Assembly (NCBI GenBank): GCA_002189035.1
Contig: CM007990.1
Span: 186,001-250,000, forward strand
Source of the DNA: Utricularia gibba
Taxonomy: Eukaryota; Streptophyta; Magnoliopsida; Lamiales; Lentibulariaceae
Direction: 5' to 3'
DNA: 64,000 nucleotides
Part shown: positions 11,773 through 23,940 of the stretch, piece after piece
How positions within the stretch are numbered: position 1 is the stretch's first letter
How the letters are laid out: the number at the start of each line of letters is the position of its first letter
The notes under the pieces: model-generated
Database searches by the model: none
Told to the model about the DNA's origin: nothing
The model's input: only the letters and a program-made list of their open reading frames with translations
Made by a program: the position numbers and the translations under genes

Positions 11773-12419
11773 CGCTACTGTCTGTGTAGAAAGACGACGC
11801 TGTTACAAACGGCGACGAGCTCAGGGTAATGACCTGATTTTTATCGTCATACGTAGAAATGGATTGCTGTTACTGCATGCACGCCACGTGCACCGACGCA
11901 CGCAACCGTTGTCTATCTTCTGAAGCCTTACGATAAAACTTGTCTACGAATGTACGAGTCACTCGTACAACATTTTTTAAAGTAAATATAAAAATTTGCA
12001 TCAATTTTTAGAAATATACTTTAGTATAAAGTCGTCTATTTTATTTTATATTCCAACGATAAATAATACATTTATTTTATTTGACAGGTGCACGTGAACC
12101 AAACATGTAAAATGGGGTGGGATGGTGCTCAACTGATAAGACGCAATTGCCCTTGCTTACTAAACTGAGATTTCACCTTTGAGAGGACAAAAATGGAAAA
12201 TGAATTCGAGAAAGAATTGCAAAATAAGTTTTTGAATCATATTTTTACATCGGCGAGTTCGCAGTTTCCCGCCCATCCTCTTCTCCAGATTTGGGCGACT
12301 GTCACTCGTTTCTTGATTTTCGTCTCAGATTAGTTTTTTTCGTAAAATCCTGAATCCGATTTGAACGGTTTCGTTTTGTAGTGATGCGGTAGAAATTTAG
12401 TTGCAGATGCATCCGCGAC

Positions 12420-12660
12420 TTCTTTATTCATTCGGCGATCTCTGGATCTGGTTTTTAGGTGGTGTCGTAGAAATTTAGGTTGTAATTTCGTTTTTTTCGT
12501 CATAGATGAGTTCTTATTCATGCGGCGATCTGTGGATCTGGTTTACGGATGGTATCTTTGCAATTAATTTCGCTATTTTCGTTATAGATGCAATCCGTGA
12601 GTTGTTATTCATATGGTGATATCCGGATCTGGTTTACGAATGATGTCGTAGGAATATCGC
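12420..12660. repeat. Degenerate tandem repeat, about 90-base period
   Basis: Three recognisable copies of a unit containing ttattcat(n)ggcgatct(n)tggatctggttt begin near 12421, 12512 and 12602. A fainter gatctggt copy lies near 12778. Copies differ by substitutions and small indels, so the duplication is old. Confidence 0.6.
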
Positions 12661-13896
12661 TTTGCAATTTTACTATTTTATTTGTTTTTCGTAGATAAGG
12701 CGTTAGAAATTTGTGTTCGTGATCAGTATTTTTTTTTCTTCTGCTGAATTTTTGCGACCAGTTCCGAGGAGTCTCTTGATCTGGTATGTCGATGATTTCG
12801 TGTTAGGTTATTCAGTGAATCCGATATTTTCTAGAGGAGTACTTTTTCGCAGATGCATTTTGTGATTTAGGTTAGTGATTATTAATTTTGTTTTAAAACT
12901 ATTTATGATCAATTCAGGTAGCAGTCCATTGAGTTTCACTGCCTATGAAATTTCAGGCGGATTGGAGTAGAGAGTAGAAAATTAAAATTTTCGTTCATGG
13001 GAGTCCTCGTGGTCATGCTCATACCCTAACTGAAGTTCTAGAGGTAGGATCCAAGAATATTGTGCGGGTTCATTAGAAGTCGTGGATAATTTTTGCAATC
13101 ATAAATTTCTCTCTGGTGGGATTAAACTTCAATTTGTAGGCAGACTATTTGAATCCATTAGTATTGTCATCCCACATCAAGTGTGTGATGGTTCTTGATC
13201 ATTTGTTGCATGAAGTATTATTTGTGTCAATTCTTGTGAAAGGCATTGGCTAATGTTCTTGGTGTTGCTACCCCTTGCATGCGGCAATCTGGAGGAGTAC
13301 CTGAGGGATCATCTTGTTGATGCCAGCCTAGTATTTCGATCAGTTAGCGCTTCGAAGAAAGTTCGTCTTATAAATCTTGCATTTTTATGTTCGCCTCTTC
13401 TCATCATCATCACTGTTCTTTTTCCATCCTCTTCTCAATGTTTCTGGTCTAGCCAGCAATGAATCCTCTCATTTTCAGTGTGCATTCCCTCGCTGTTTGA
13501 TTACTTCCATAGTTTGGAGTGCAAACCAGTAGGTAGGGTAGATAGGATAGCTTTCCATTTCTGGAGATCCACTTGTTAATGTGGAAGCATTTGGTACAGT
13601 TATTTACGCCTGGAAACTCATGTGCATTGAGTAAAAGACGGTATCTCCTTTAGATTTCATACTTCCAAAAAGGTAAGTAGTCTATGGATCTAGTAGTTAT
13701 ATGTGATGGATCTGGATCTACTTTGTTAGTAATGTTGTTGAATGGTTCTATGTTTCTTGAAGGGGAATGTACGCGATAACGGTTTGGTTTCATAGGGCAA
13801 TACCTTTATGGGCATTTCCTTGGTCATCATTATCTTGCTTGCGGTATTTCCATTGAAAAATAAAATCTTTCTTGCGATATAGTTTCTTAACTTAAA

Positions 13897-14190
13897 TATT
13901 GGTTATGTATTCTTTTACATGTCTCCATCTCTTTCAGTTGTTTGTATTGGAAGAATATTTATCGATGCAAGTAAACCAATATGTATTCCTAATCCATATG
14001 TATTAGAAGTATCCATATATTGGTTATATATTCTTGCAATCTCTTTTACAGGGTCACATATATATGACCAATATATGGTTATATATACATATATAATACA
14101 TAAGAATATTCTTGTAATATGTATTCCATATATTGGTTATATATCCATAAGGCATCAATTGGTTATATATTCTTTTACAGGGTCACATAG
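13897..14190. repeat. Direct repeats of a TATA-rich segment
   Basis: The segment attggttatatattctt...cttttacagggtcacata occurs at about 14019-14060 and 14156-14190. A related copy lies at about 13897-13920 (attggttatgtattctttta). The last copy runs straight into the hairpin region that follows. Confidence 0.6.
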
Positions 14191-14394
14191 CATTGCGGTG
14201 GGACTTGTGTGGCCCATTGATGTCTTATGGGCCACACAAGACATATGGGCTATAAGACTCAACTGCCCAAATGCTATGTGACAAAGATGTATCCATGACT
14301 CAACTGCCCAGATGTATCCATATAAGACCAAATGCTGTCACATTTGGTCTTATTACGACTTCTGGGCTATAATACGGCCCAAATGTGACAGCAT
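14182..14394. repeat. Nested inverted repeats (hairpin-forming region)
   Basis: Four perfect inverted pairs can be read directly. gtcacatagcatt (14182-14194) pairs with 14270-14282. Inside it cttgtgtggccca (14204-14216) pairs with 14228-14240, with an 11-base loop. taagaccaaatg (14323-14334) pairs with 14341-14352, with a 6-base loop. A 16-base arm (14332-14347) pairs with 14379-14394. The last two are mutually exclusive folds. This suits a MITE-like element or a small-RNA hairpin locus. Confidence 0.7.
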
Positions 14395-15958
14395 ACGGAC
14401 TTTTGTATTGATGATATGATCACGGCCCAACTCAACTTTTATGGACTTTTGTGTTGACAAAGAGAACTTTTACGTAATTTTAGTAGATGATCCTAATTTT
14501 GGAGAAATACGTGTTCTATTGTTCATAAGGCGAACACAGAATTCAATGGACAATAGAACTCCATTACCAACTTCCGTCAAAACCCTCTTTAAAAGATTGT
14601 ATGAAACTATTCGAGTAAGTTCAGCGCAAGGATTCTCATATTAAACTATTGTATGAAACGTTCATTTAAAAATAACGGAGATGAACTTTATGCCAGTTGT
14701 TAATCTAAAAATTACTAACCTTGGAGAACCGTCAGGGCTCGATTTGCGTTAGCGTTACAGAAAAAGAAGGATTAGACAAATGGTTTTTCATGTAATTCTG
14801 ATTCCTCTACAAACAAGACGGCGTCAATATTCAAAATAACAAAATATATGATCTAATTAAGCTTTTATTCAGATCTGTAAAACATACATTTCTTATCCAT
14901 ATATTGACATTCAATTTCGAATTGAACTTAAAACTAATAACTCCACACAATGGTGAACTCGCTCATTAAAAAGTAACAAAAGATCGCAATCGACCCATTT
15001 TTACTGAGCTAAAGGATATATTGACATTCACATGCACCCTCCCCACAGTTCAAAATAGTAAAACCTCAAATTTAAAATCTACTGCTACTCGAACTATTTC
15101 ATCAAAGGGCACACCTAACTCGGAGACAGGGCGTGGTGTAGCAAAAATAAGAAAACAAAAACCATTGCAATAGAGACTTACCCATACTTCTTCCTGGTTA
15201 TAACTTCCACAACTGCGAACAATGTTGAATATGTAAGTCTTAATTGAAGGTAGGCACGACGAAGAATATCATCAAGCGGCATTCATAATAGCGTACCTTC
15301 AGCTTTGTACCTATGCAAGTTTTTTGCTGAAAATGTATGATTCCTGCACACGTTTTATAACAAGTATAGATTATAACCGACAGAGATTGCATGTGCAACG
15401 CTGTTGCATCTGGTCGGCATATCTTGCTTTCTCCCTTCATATTGGTGGCTTATTACAGGAATCTAGGCATCGAGCTATCTAAAGCGGTGCCAGCCACTCC
15501 AATTCAAAGGTCTGAACAAAACCGAAATTCGACTGCTGCACTACATTAGAAAACAATAATAATGATTAGAACAATTTCAAGTCCAAAACAATTGACTCAT
15601 TACGGAGGACGAATATATTGAGAGTACATGGCAGCGTGCTTAGGAGCTTTTTTACATAAAACAACAAAGATTTTAACGCTTATCATTTTTCTATTCAGTA
15701 CAATGCATGATTCCAATGATTAAGCTTAAAAAACCGCATAAAACTTCAATTGGAAAATCATAATCAGATGAATTTCCCGGCGTTATCATTGGATTTTACG
15801 AATCAAACTATTTGATCTAATTCAAGGATTTGAAAATGGAAAAAAGAAAATTCAACTGTTGTAGAACACGTGGAGAAACAAAAACAATGATTATGAAAAC
15901 CTTGATTCTGAGAAACACGCCGAACAACCTCATTAATCCTACACAACAGGATAAGTAG

Positions 15959-16165
15959 GCTCTAAATACCTTGTAGAACTTCAGATCTGACTTATCATAA
16001 TCCATCGAACATTTCGTGCCATCGCGAGACACCTTGGAATAAATTTGAAACGAGATCAAAATATTCGCTCGAGATATCACTATTCAAAAAAATGCATGAA
16101 TGTCGAAAGCGGAATCTGAATACCTCATAAAACTTCAGATCTGACAGATCGTAATCAATCGAAGT
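15959..16165 (-). repeat. Pair of exon-like direct repeats, about 155 bases apart
   Basis: On the minus strand two copies of a unit reading GATTA(C/T)GAT...TCAGATCTGAAGTT(C/T)TA(C/T) each end at a donor-like AAG|GTATTTAG or GAG|GTATTCAG. One copy is preceded by an acceptor-like ttattccaag. Translations are similar (YDKSDLKFYK and YDLSDLKFYE). This resembles a duplicated small exon of an unidentified gene. Confidence 0.4.
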
Positions 16166-16863
16166 GATAAGGTAAAGACACACTTTACATTATGCAGAAA
16201 CACAGACCTCGCCATTCCGCATCAGTCTGGAACCGGTAATTCTCGATTCCGATTGAAGCACCGGGGCGGTATACCATCAGAAGTCTTAGCCGCCTTATTC
16301 GAGGGAGGCAAACCTGAAGGCGATTTGAAAATTGAAATGTAAAATGAAACCTCCGTTTGGGCGGGACAGGTATTTATAATTTATAAATTAAAAGCAAATT
16401 TTAATTAATATTCATGCAAATTATGATGAATGTTTCATTGAGTACGACGTCGTACACCTTGAACTGGTAGCATCATGACATGCAACACAGACAAATGGTT
16501 TAGGGGTTACCGAAAGTTCAGAAACCATTTCATTCCCGAGACGCCGACGACCCATCGGAAGCCGATCTCCTCTACCAGCAGTTTCCAATTGCTGCGCTGC
16601 AATATGACCTCCGAATCGGAGCCGGAGGAATGAAGAACTTCACCCCACATTACGTCGCCGTTAACCTTCACTTGTGAGTACTGTAATTGTACCGCCGGCG
16701 CCGATCATTTCTAAGTCGTTTGCCGTTCCGTCGGGAGAACGTCGATGGAAAGAGCTGTCGATCTGAAGCTTAGCGCAATCCAAGCCGTGTGTTCTTCTAG
16801 CTACTCCGATCCTGGGTATGTTACTTATAAAGATGCACCAATTCCCCAGATCTGGCCACCGAA

Positions 16864-17304
16864 ATGGCGTCCTCCGATCAGATCCCCGTCATAGAGGTGG
16901 ACTCCTCTCTCTCAATTCGTCAAGTTGAAACTTCTTTTTTTTCACCCAATCTCGTCGAGGCATGGGAGCACGTGAGAGCGGAGAATGCGAGGTACTGCGG
17001 GTGGATTCCGGTAGTGGCCGATTACTACGAACTCACAGTTCTCAGATATACAGAACTGGTACAGTTTGGCCACTGTGCTTCAGGAGGCGGATATTCCGAA
17101 GATGAAGAAAGTGCTTGGAACAATGGCGTCGGATGCCGAGGAATGGATTCTGATGATTTTATTTCACTTGTGTATGAGTTTTGGCTGAGAAGAAGCCGTA
17201 CTCCAGTGTTGTTTTTTGTTTATCCGAAACCCCAGGCTCTAATTGATCACAACGAAAAATCCACTGAATCTACTCTACTTGTTCTCCAACAATATGCTAC
17301 CTGA
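16864..17304 (+). CDS. Hypothetical ORF, 146 codons
   Basis: An open frame with a reasonable ATG context (ccaccgaaATGGCG) and a TATA-like ttataaag about 35 bases upstream. It starts MASSDQIPVIEVDSS and has a mixed, non-repetitive composition with an acidic middle. I recognise no family. It converges with the RRP6-like gene, which ends 15 bases away on the other strand. It may be a truncated gene or a chance frame. Confidence 0.25.
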   Translation: MASSDQIPVIEVDSSLSIRQVETSFFSPNLVEAWEHVRAENARYCGWIPVVADYYELTVLRYTELVQFGHCASGGGYSEDEESAWNNGVGCRGMDSDDFISLVYEFWLRRSRTPVLFFVYPKPQALIDHNEKSTESTLLVLQQYAT

Positions 17305-17318
17305 ATCACGCTGGAGGT

Positions 17319-20300
17319 TCACCGGAAAGTTGCACTCCGGTTTCCGGATGCCGGAAAAGCCTGGCGCCTCCTACCCTGTGATGGTTCATCAGTTTGCGAT
17401 TGACCACGAGGCTGCGAGATTTTGTTCCCAACTTTTTTCCTGATGTTACCATGGCCATCTTCCTTGCGGTTTTCCCCAAACTTCACCTGGCTTCTAGCAG
17501 CTTCATAGTCGAATGGTTTAACCGGCAAGGGCGAGGGGCTCTTCGAGGATTGAGGCGCAACCGATTCTGGACTTTCACCACGGTCTGGTGAGGCTAAACA
17601 CCTTTCGAAGCTGGACGAGAGCTCATCCAGGGACATCGACTCTTCGTCTACCTCTGCAGGGTCTGAAGTCGATCCAACTTTGATTGTTTCAGGCGGTTTT
17701 GATTCATCTTGAGAGGTGGCAGCAGCTGGAGAGGGCTCGTCTTCTGAATCATCTAAAGTAATGATATCCTCCCGAGGCAAACCCCTTGCCGAATCACTTT
17801 CTGATGCAGTGTCCTGTGTCTTGGGAGGAGATTCTGCAGGTTTGGTTTCCGGTTGACTGCCGCCAGAAAATGTATGAAACGGTAGACTCACGCAAGATTT
17901 TATTTGTTCCAATTTGTTTTCCTGGAAGTTGCATGAGAAAACCAGTAAAGAGTTGAAAATCAATTCCTACTGAACAGCCCCGACAACACAGGAAAACACA
18001 GGCAGTATACAATATAATGTGCTTGAAACTTACACTTCGGGCAGGTTCAAGTCTCCTCTTAACAGAATTTCCAAGCATTGCACCAAGCCCTCCTCCTGGC
18101 TTCTTCAGTATCTGGACGGACACCTCAGGCTAGAAGCAGTAATAAGGGGTTAATTGCAATATATTCGGCAATTAAAGTACAAGAAAAGAGAATCTAGCTC
18201 ACCAATTTGTGAGTATTGGAGTCATTACGATCTGCATGAGCAGATGATGTTGCAACCCGAACAGAAATAGGCCGACCATTTGTGCTATCTTTGTCCCTTG
18301 CTGCATCTTCGGATTTGGGATTTGCACTCAGAACAGCTGAAGCACTTGTATTAGCTTCGATTTTTGCTACAGCAGGATCTTCAGAAGGTGACGCTTCTGG
18401 TTCTTCGCTAGTGAAGGCTTTCACTTCTCTCGACTGTACACATGGTAGTATATGTATTAGAATTTACAAGTCAACTTGAGAAAAAAAAAAACATAAAAGA
18501 TCAGAGAAAATGCAGGATAAAGTTGTGATCATCGCTCAAAGGATTGGAAGCATCAAAGAGTTTACATATCAGATGCACACTACAAGAATCTTCTAATAGT
18601 GAAACCAGGTGTTGTCAAAGAGAACAAAGCAAAATCAACAAGAGCAAACAACCAAAGATCCATCAATCTGAAGCTCACCATTTCCAGCTTCCGTTCTTTA
18701 AGATACTTAACACCCTCCTCAAACTGAGAGGAATTTTGGACAGAGTGCCTGACTATACTCACAACAGTACCAAGATTCTTCTCGATGTACGGGAGCTTGG
18801 ACTTCAAAATCCGGCGCAGCTGATTCGTAGTGAGAGGCATCTGTTTAGCTTTATCAAGAAATAACAGCCCCCTGAGTCAACATGTACTTGCAAAATAGGA
18901 GAACCCGGAGGGGAACATAATTACCAGAAGGTTTGACCTACCAATTTCCAAGAGCGTCCTGTTGGGTAAAATATAACCAGTGCTCTCATCTTCTGCACGA
19001 GCAACAGAATCTCTCCACTGACTGAGACCCTGGACAACATTCACAAATTTTTGATAAAGATGCAGGTTGGTTTTTTTTTAAGAACAATGAGAAATTAAAA
19101 AAAAGCGAATAAATCATCAATTTCTTAGAGAATTCAAGCTGACTCATGTGAGAGATATCTGAGAAGAAAAACAGGTAAAGGGTGCTACGAAGAAACTTAC
19201 GGATACAACCGCAAGCTGCTGTGCGTTAAGCTCAGCCTCATGCAACCTGTTCAATATGAACAAAAGTGGCCTTCATACAATAAAGATGACATATAAATCA
19301 CCACATTGCTGGGGAAGAGTTTATAATACCCATAAATGTAGAGGTATGACGTATCTGTAAGAAGCTCTTTTTCATAGAGTGGCACGCATAAATCATAACT
19401 GCGTTTATAGACCTGCCAATAGGAAAACCAACTTCAGCTAGATTTGAACACTGTCAGTGGTTTGGTACAACAATCTTCCCATCCTACACTAATATTTTCT
19501 CAACCATCTGTAGCAATACATTTTTAGGTTTCTATTTAATAGAGAGGACTCCAGAAATCGAAATGAAATGAGGAATATCCATGATCTTACATCAACAAGA
19601 GGAGGATCAGAACTTTCAGGGTCAGCAGGTGCCGCAAGTAGCTTCATCCTCATAATATCATAGATATACAACAAATAGTGTGTGTCTTCCCTAGCATATC
19701 TGAGAAAATATTACTAATTAAGTACAATTGCAACCACAACAACCAAACGCTTTCAAACAATCATTTAATAATGATTAGATTGAACGACAAATAAACACTC
19801 AGTTAAAATAGAAATAGAGAATAGTTTATAAGAATTCACACCATAAAAAAGTGGCAAAAAAGATTGTAATTACTTCAACATCTCTTCAGGGAGTGGCCTA
19901 ATTCTCCAGTCCGCATTCTGGTATCTGTAGCAGATAAGTATCCCGTTAAAAAAAAAGTGGTCTAACCACTAGATTGTTTTAGTTTTCCCATTTTGATTTT
20001 TCTTAAATTTTATGAAACTAAACCATTCACTCTTTGTTCGCAGAGGAAAATGTGCAAAAAAAAAAAAAAGAGAATATGGCGTAAACTAAGAAAGATCTTA
20101 CTCTTTGTTTGCAGCAACTCCACAAAACTGATTCAAGAGATACTCCAAGCTGTGTCTCTCCAACTTCAGCACCCTGGAAGCCTATAAAAAATAAGAATCA
20201 ATCATATAATATAGGGAGCTAAAACTTGATTCTTTTTTTCCTTCTCACAATCTTTCTGCACTTAAACTGGTGGCATTCGTAGGTATAAATCATTCAACTT

Positions 20301-21937
20301 TGAAGACAAATAGGTGATAAACATTATTAATCCGTGTTCCACGTTTGAACATAGATGAAGGCAGCATTTAGAAAGATAAAAAAAAGAAGAACACTCTTGC
20401 TAGTAGCCAAATGCAAGATTCAGCAGTGTACCAGCCAAAAAAGAAAAAAGATATTGATCTTCTATGCATAACAGAACATTTGAATGGTTCCAGGTAATTA
20501 CGGGGAAAAAACGAAATAAGCATCCCCCAAAAGGAAATATAAATTTCTTAGAGGGTAAAGTATCAACCATCACATATATATGTTCATTTCAAGTACCTGC
20601 CCTGTGTCGAACATATTGCAAACATATATTCCAAAATCCCGCTGAAGCCATAAGATGTCATGATTTGCTCCATGTAGTACCTAAAATTAAACAATATATA
20701 TATCAAGCAAGAAAAGAAAATGAATAACAAATTGAACATTCACCAGCACGCGTACCTTTCTTTTTGTTGGATCTTTAAAAACCTCCCTAAGATGAGGACC
20801 AATATGAACACGCAATTTCAAAGTATCTATGACAAAATCTTCAGATCTAGTGGATATTTGCATCAGGCAAGTTATCCCTTGAAATGACCTGTACTGGTTG
20901 TGTTCCAAATCAACCTAGAAAAAAATAAAATAAAACAGCTCTGAAGAGCGATCCTGAAAAAATGCAGAGCAAAACAGCAAGATGAAAAACTTGACCAGAG
21001 TATTACCGCAAATTCATCAACATCACGCAACTTAATGGCCAGCTGCTTCAAATCCTTCACCTCTTCCACAAACTTAAAAGGTGTAACCTCAACGGGCAGG
21101 GGTTCTACAGGCTCAATGCTGTCAAACTTATCAACGAAGTCTATAAAAGAGTACTTCTCCTACATATGCAGCGGAATTCGATCACCAAGGGGAATGGGAC
21201 CAAAAAGAACGAAATTTGAATTGAGTGGCACAAGGACTAACCAAAGGATGTAAAAACCTAGATGTGTCTTCGCTTTTCTGCAACCAGACATGATCAAATG
21301 GCTGATTTGCGTTATTCACAATAATCTTGTATTCATCCTGTGGGCGTGGAATCGAAGGTACATGAAATGGAACCTTAGGCTTCAACTTCGCTGCCATTTT
21401 CACACTGTTTCCACCCTCTATGTTCCTATCACAACCGTGGGAAGATTTTTTACTCTTCTTACCGGTAACTACCCGGAATCCATTTTCTGCTTCATCGTCT
21501 TCGTCAACTCTCATATTCCTAACACCAGTCCTCTCTTCTTCATCCCTGCGCGCGTTGAACTCATCCAGTGATATATCAAACCTTTCAAAAATTTCATCAT
21601 TGATATTCACCAGCCAATCTAACCCCACATCGTCGTCCAACTCGACGTCCCTTTCACTTGGGAAAGGAATATGCTTCCCAAACAGTTTCTCCGATTTCCC
21701 GACTTTTTCCAGCAAATATTTCGACGTTTTATCGATTTCCTCAACCGGATTCCTGAATTCTCGAAAGTTATTGTAGAAATGGAAGTCCTTTTCTGACGGT
21801 ATGCCTCGGGATGAGCCTGACAGTTTCGCCACTGAAGTTCGCAAACCACCGCTTTTGGTGAGGCTTCTCAAAACGTCGCGTTTCACAGAAACCTCGTCAT
21901 CCGCCTCATCGATTTCCATCACTCCTTCTGTGGGCAT
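17319..21937 (-). CDS. RRP6L2: RRP6-like exosome 3'-5' exoribonuclease (EXOSC10 homologue)
   Basis: Fourteen exons fit with unbroken frame: 21937-21242, 21159-21007, 20914-20756, 20680-20597, 20181-20102, 19924-19874, 19699-19591, 19412-19330, 19246-19201, 19029-18942, 18848-18679, 18433-18203, 18129-18034, 17921-17319. About 880 residues (882 from the ATG at 21919, the MEIDE start, or six more from 21937). N-terminal signature [20 protein letters not shown]. DEDDy nuclease motifs: Exo [15 protein letters not shown], Exo [17 protein letters not shown], Exo [17 protein letters not shown]. An HRDC domain follows ([38 protein letters not shown]), then a charged tail. It trims and degrades nuclear RNAs with the exosome. 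Length and motif order match plant RRP6L2. Confidence 0.92.
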
Positions 21938-22481
21938 TCGCAAAAACGAACTAGGGTTTAAGAGGTCTCCACGCCCCCACCCAGAAGCTGCCGATTTTGT
22001 TTGCAATCAAACAATTTCAGAATTGTGCACAAGAGGAATATCAAAAAGAGTTGGGGGTCGCAATGCAAATACGAATCCCTTCAATTCCGGAGCCTTGATG
22101 AACTTCTACAAGTCGTCGACAACACATTTTACCATTTTAGGCATTACATTGGGCGACGCAATGAATTTCCGAACTCATTCCCCGATTCTTCGTCCCTAGG
22201 CCCATGCTCGAATTCAATGTCGTCAAGACCCTGACACGTGTCCAAGTATATGGGCCAAAACAGACCCTCTATGAGTGGGCCGGCCCATATTCTATGCGTC
22301 CAGCCCAAAATATCAAATCTCGGATAAAAATCAACTAAAGTGATGCAAATTTCGACGATGAACTCAAAAATTGTATAACAAAAACAAGCCCTAAAGCTCA
22401 GGAGCACCAGCTGACCCTTCATCTCCTCCTCCTCCTCACGAAGACACTACATTACTGGCCCAGGCCCAAAATCCTCTTATT

Positions 22482-23940
22482 TCAGTCATCAGGTGAACTG
22501 GGCGTCCTAACGAATCGTCCCTACAAAGCAGAGCAGAGCAGATTAGAATGGGGAGTTGGGTTAGAATGAGAGAGAGGCTGTGGAGGTGGGGGGTTACCTT
22601 CACTCTGGGCCGTTGATCTGCGTTCACCTTTCGAACTTCATATCTAATCTTTTTGGAAAAAAGACGTGTCCGACGCTTTTCCTTGTATCGCTGGACACTT
22701 GCTTCCCGCATCCCGCTATTCTCGGAGAAGAGGTCTATTTGGGCTAACCTTGCCTGCATGTTATTCAGATTATTTTCTTAGTCCCGGTTTGGTTGGTGCC
22801 AAGTGCTAACGCCCCCATGCCCGGAAAAAAGTTTCGTTTTTCTTCAAAAAGTCAGACTTTAACAGTACGGTGAAAAAACATGGTGACAAGATGGTATTCA
22901 ATATTAATAACTTGAACGAGTAAAACACGTGGGGTGCAGAGATGTACATACGTGGACATCGTTTCCGGCGGATTCCGCACCCGGAGAGTCGCCGGGAAAC
23001 GGCGAGGCTTTATCTGACCACTCCCTTAAAACGTCGTCGTAGTTCAATTTCAGAATCAATCCCGGTTCATGCGGAGGCAGAGGATCTTCGGAAACCTCTG
23101 TTTTCGTATCCAGATTTCCCTTCCCCCTTTGCAGTTCGAGGTTTTCGCTTCAGCCGTGTTCTTCTTATTCTTCTTCTTCTTCTTTTCACAAGGAACCTTA
23201 CTCGTATTGGGAGTCACATCGATGAAGCTCAGGCAAGGGTAACTGGCCCAATTCGCGGTGTCCGCACTTCTAAGTGCTCTGACTGGAGTGGGGAATCCGT
23301 ATTCGAATCCGAGGCCAATTGGGTAGCCGTAGCAGAAGTTGTTATTCTGGGGGCTGTTATTGGCAGTCGCGATGTCGTCTGCTTCGCTGTCTAGTGTTAT
23401 ATTTCCCATGATGCTGTCGATTCCTTCACCAATTTCCCCATCCAGAATAGATTCTGCATCGAAATCCTCCCGATATTCATCGCAGACTTCAGAGGAATCT
23501 CCCCGGGAATTGATTTCTCCGGGGCTAAAACACGGTTTTTCCAATGAATTGAATCCATTTGGATCTTGAGGCAAATGGGAGATTTCAACAAGAGGGGAAT
23601 GAAGCAAAGAGATGAGCAGTTCTTGGGGCTCGAAGAGAATGGTATTGCCGTTGCTGGTTTTCTTTCCGGTGGCTTTAACCAAGTGCCTGGTTTGGAAAAT
23701 TTTAGGATAGGCAGTGGAGAGAAGCGCCGCCGCCTCGTTATATGTCTGATTGGGGCGTTTCCGAGGAGTACGAGGCTTTCTAGTGGAGATTGTAAGAGGT
23801 GAATTGGTGGACTCCGACAGAGTCGATGATGGAGAAGAAGAACTCGAAATCCAAGAAGTAGACGGAGATTTAATCACCTCAAGTCCCAATGAGTCCAAAC
23901 TGTACGCTCTTCCTCCCCCACTACTCAACAAGGAAGACAT
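22482..23940 (-). CDS. CIA2-like CCT-domain transcription factor, one apparent frame break
   Basis: Three exons: 23940-22952, 22753-22598, 22520-22482. The N-terminus has the CIA2 hallmark ([30 protein letters not shown]). The C-terminus has [14 protein letters not shown] and a CCT motif ([20 protein letters not shown], then [14 protein letters not shown]), ending [15 protein letters not shown]2/CIL proteins promote expression of chloroplast translocon and plastid ribosomal protein genes in leaves. Exon 1 is 989 bases, one short of a codon multiple. The frame reads to a lysine-rich [14 protein letters not shown] tract, then must move -1 to read [18 protein letters not shown]. One added base at the four-T run 23142-23145 (plus strand) restores it. 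As written, translation stops early. Confidence 0.88.

Larger units (their letters stand above)
11773..16863. other. Gene-poor, repeat-rich stretch of about 5 kb
   Basis: No convincing protein gene is seen. It holds a degenerate tandem repeat near 12.4-12.7 kb, TATA-rich direct repeats at 13.9-14.2 kb, nested inverted repeats at 14.18-14.39 kb, and a pair of exon-like minus-strand repeats at 15.96-16.16 kb. The T-rich plus strand from 12.24 to 13.2 kb resembles a long 5'-UTR intron or a non-coding transcript, but I cannot prove transcription. Confidence 0.5.

Noticed and set aside
12115-12190. Possible tRNA (ggatggtgctcaactgataag), and a similar start at 48583
   Set aside because: No cloverleaf can be drawn: acceptor and T-arm pairings are missing. 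At most a SINE-like tRNA-derived head.
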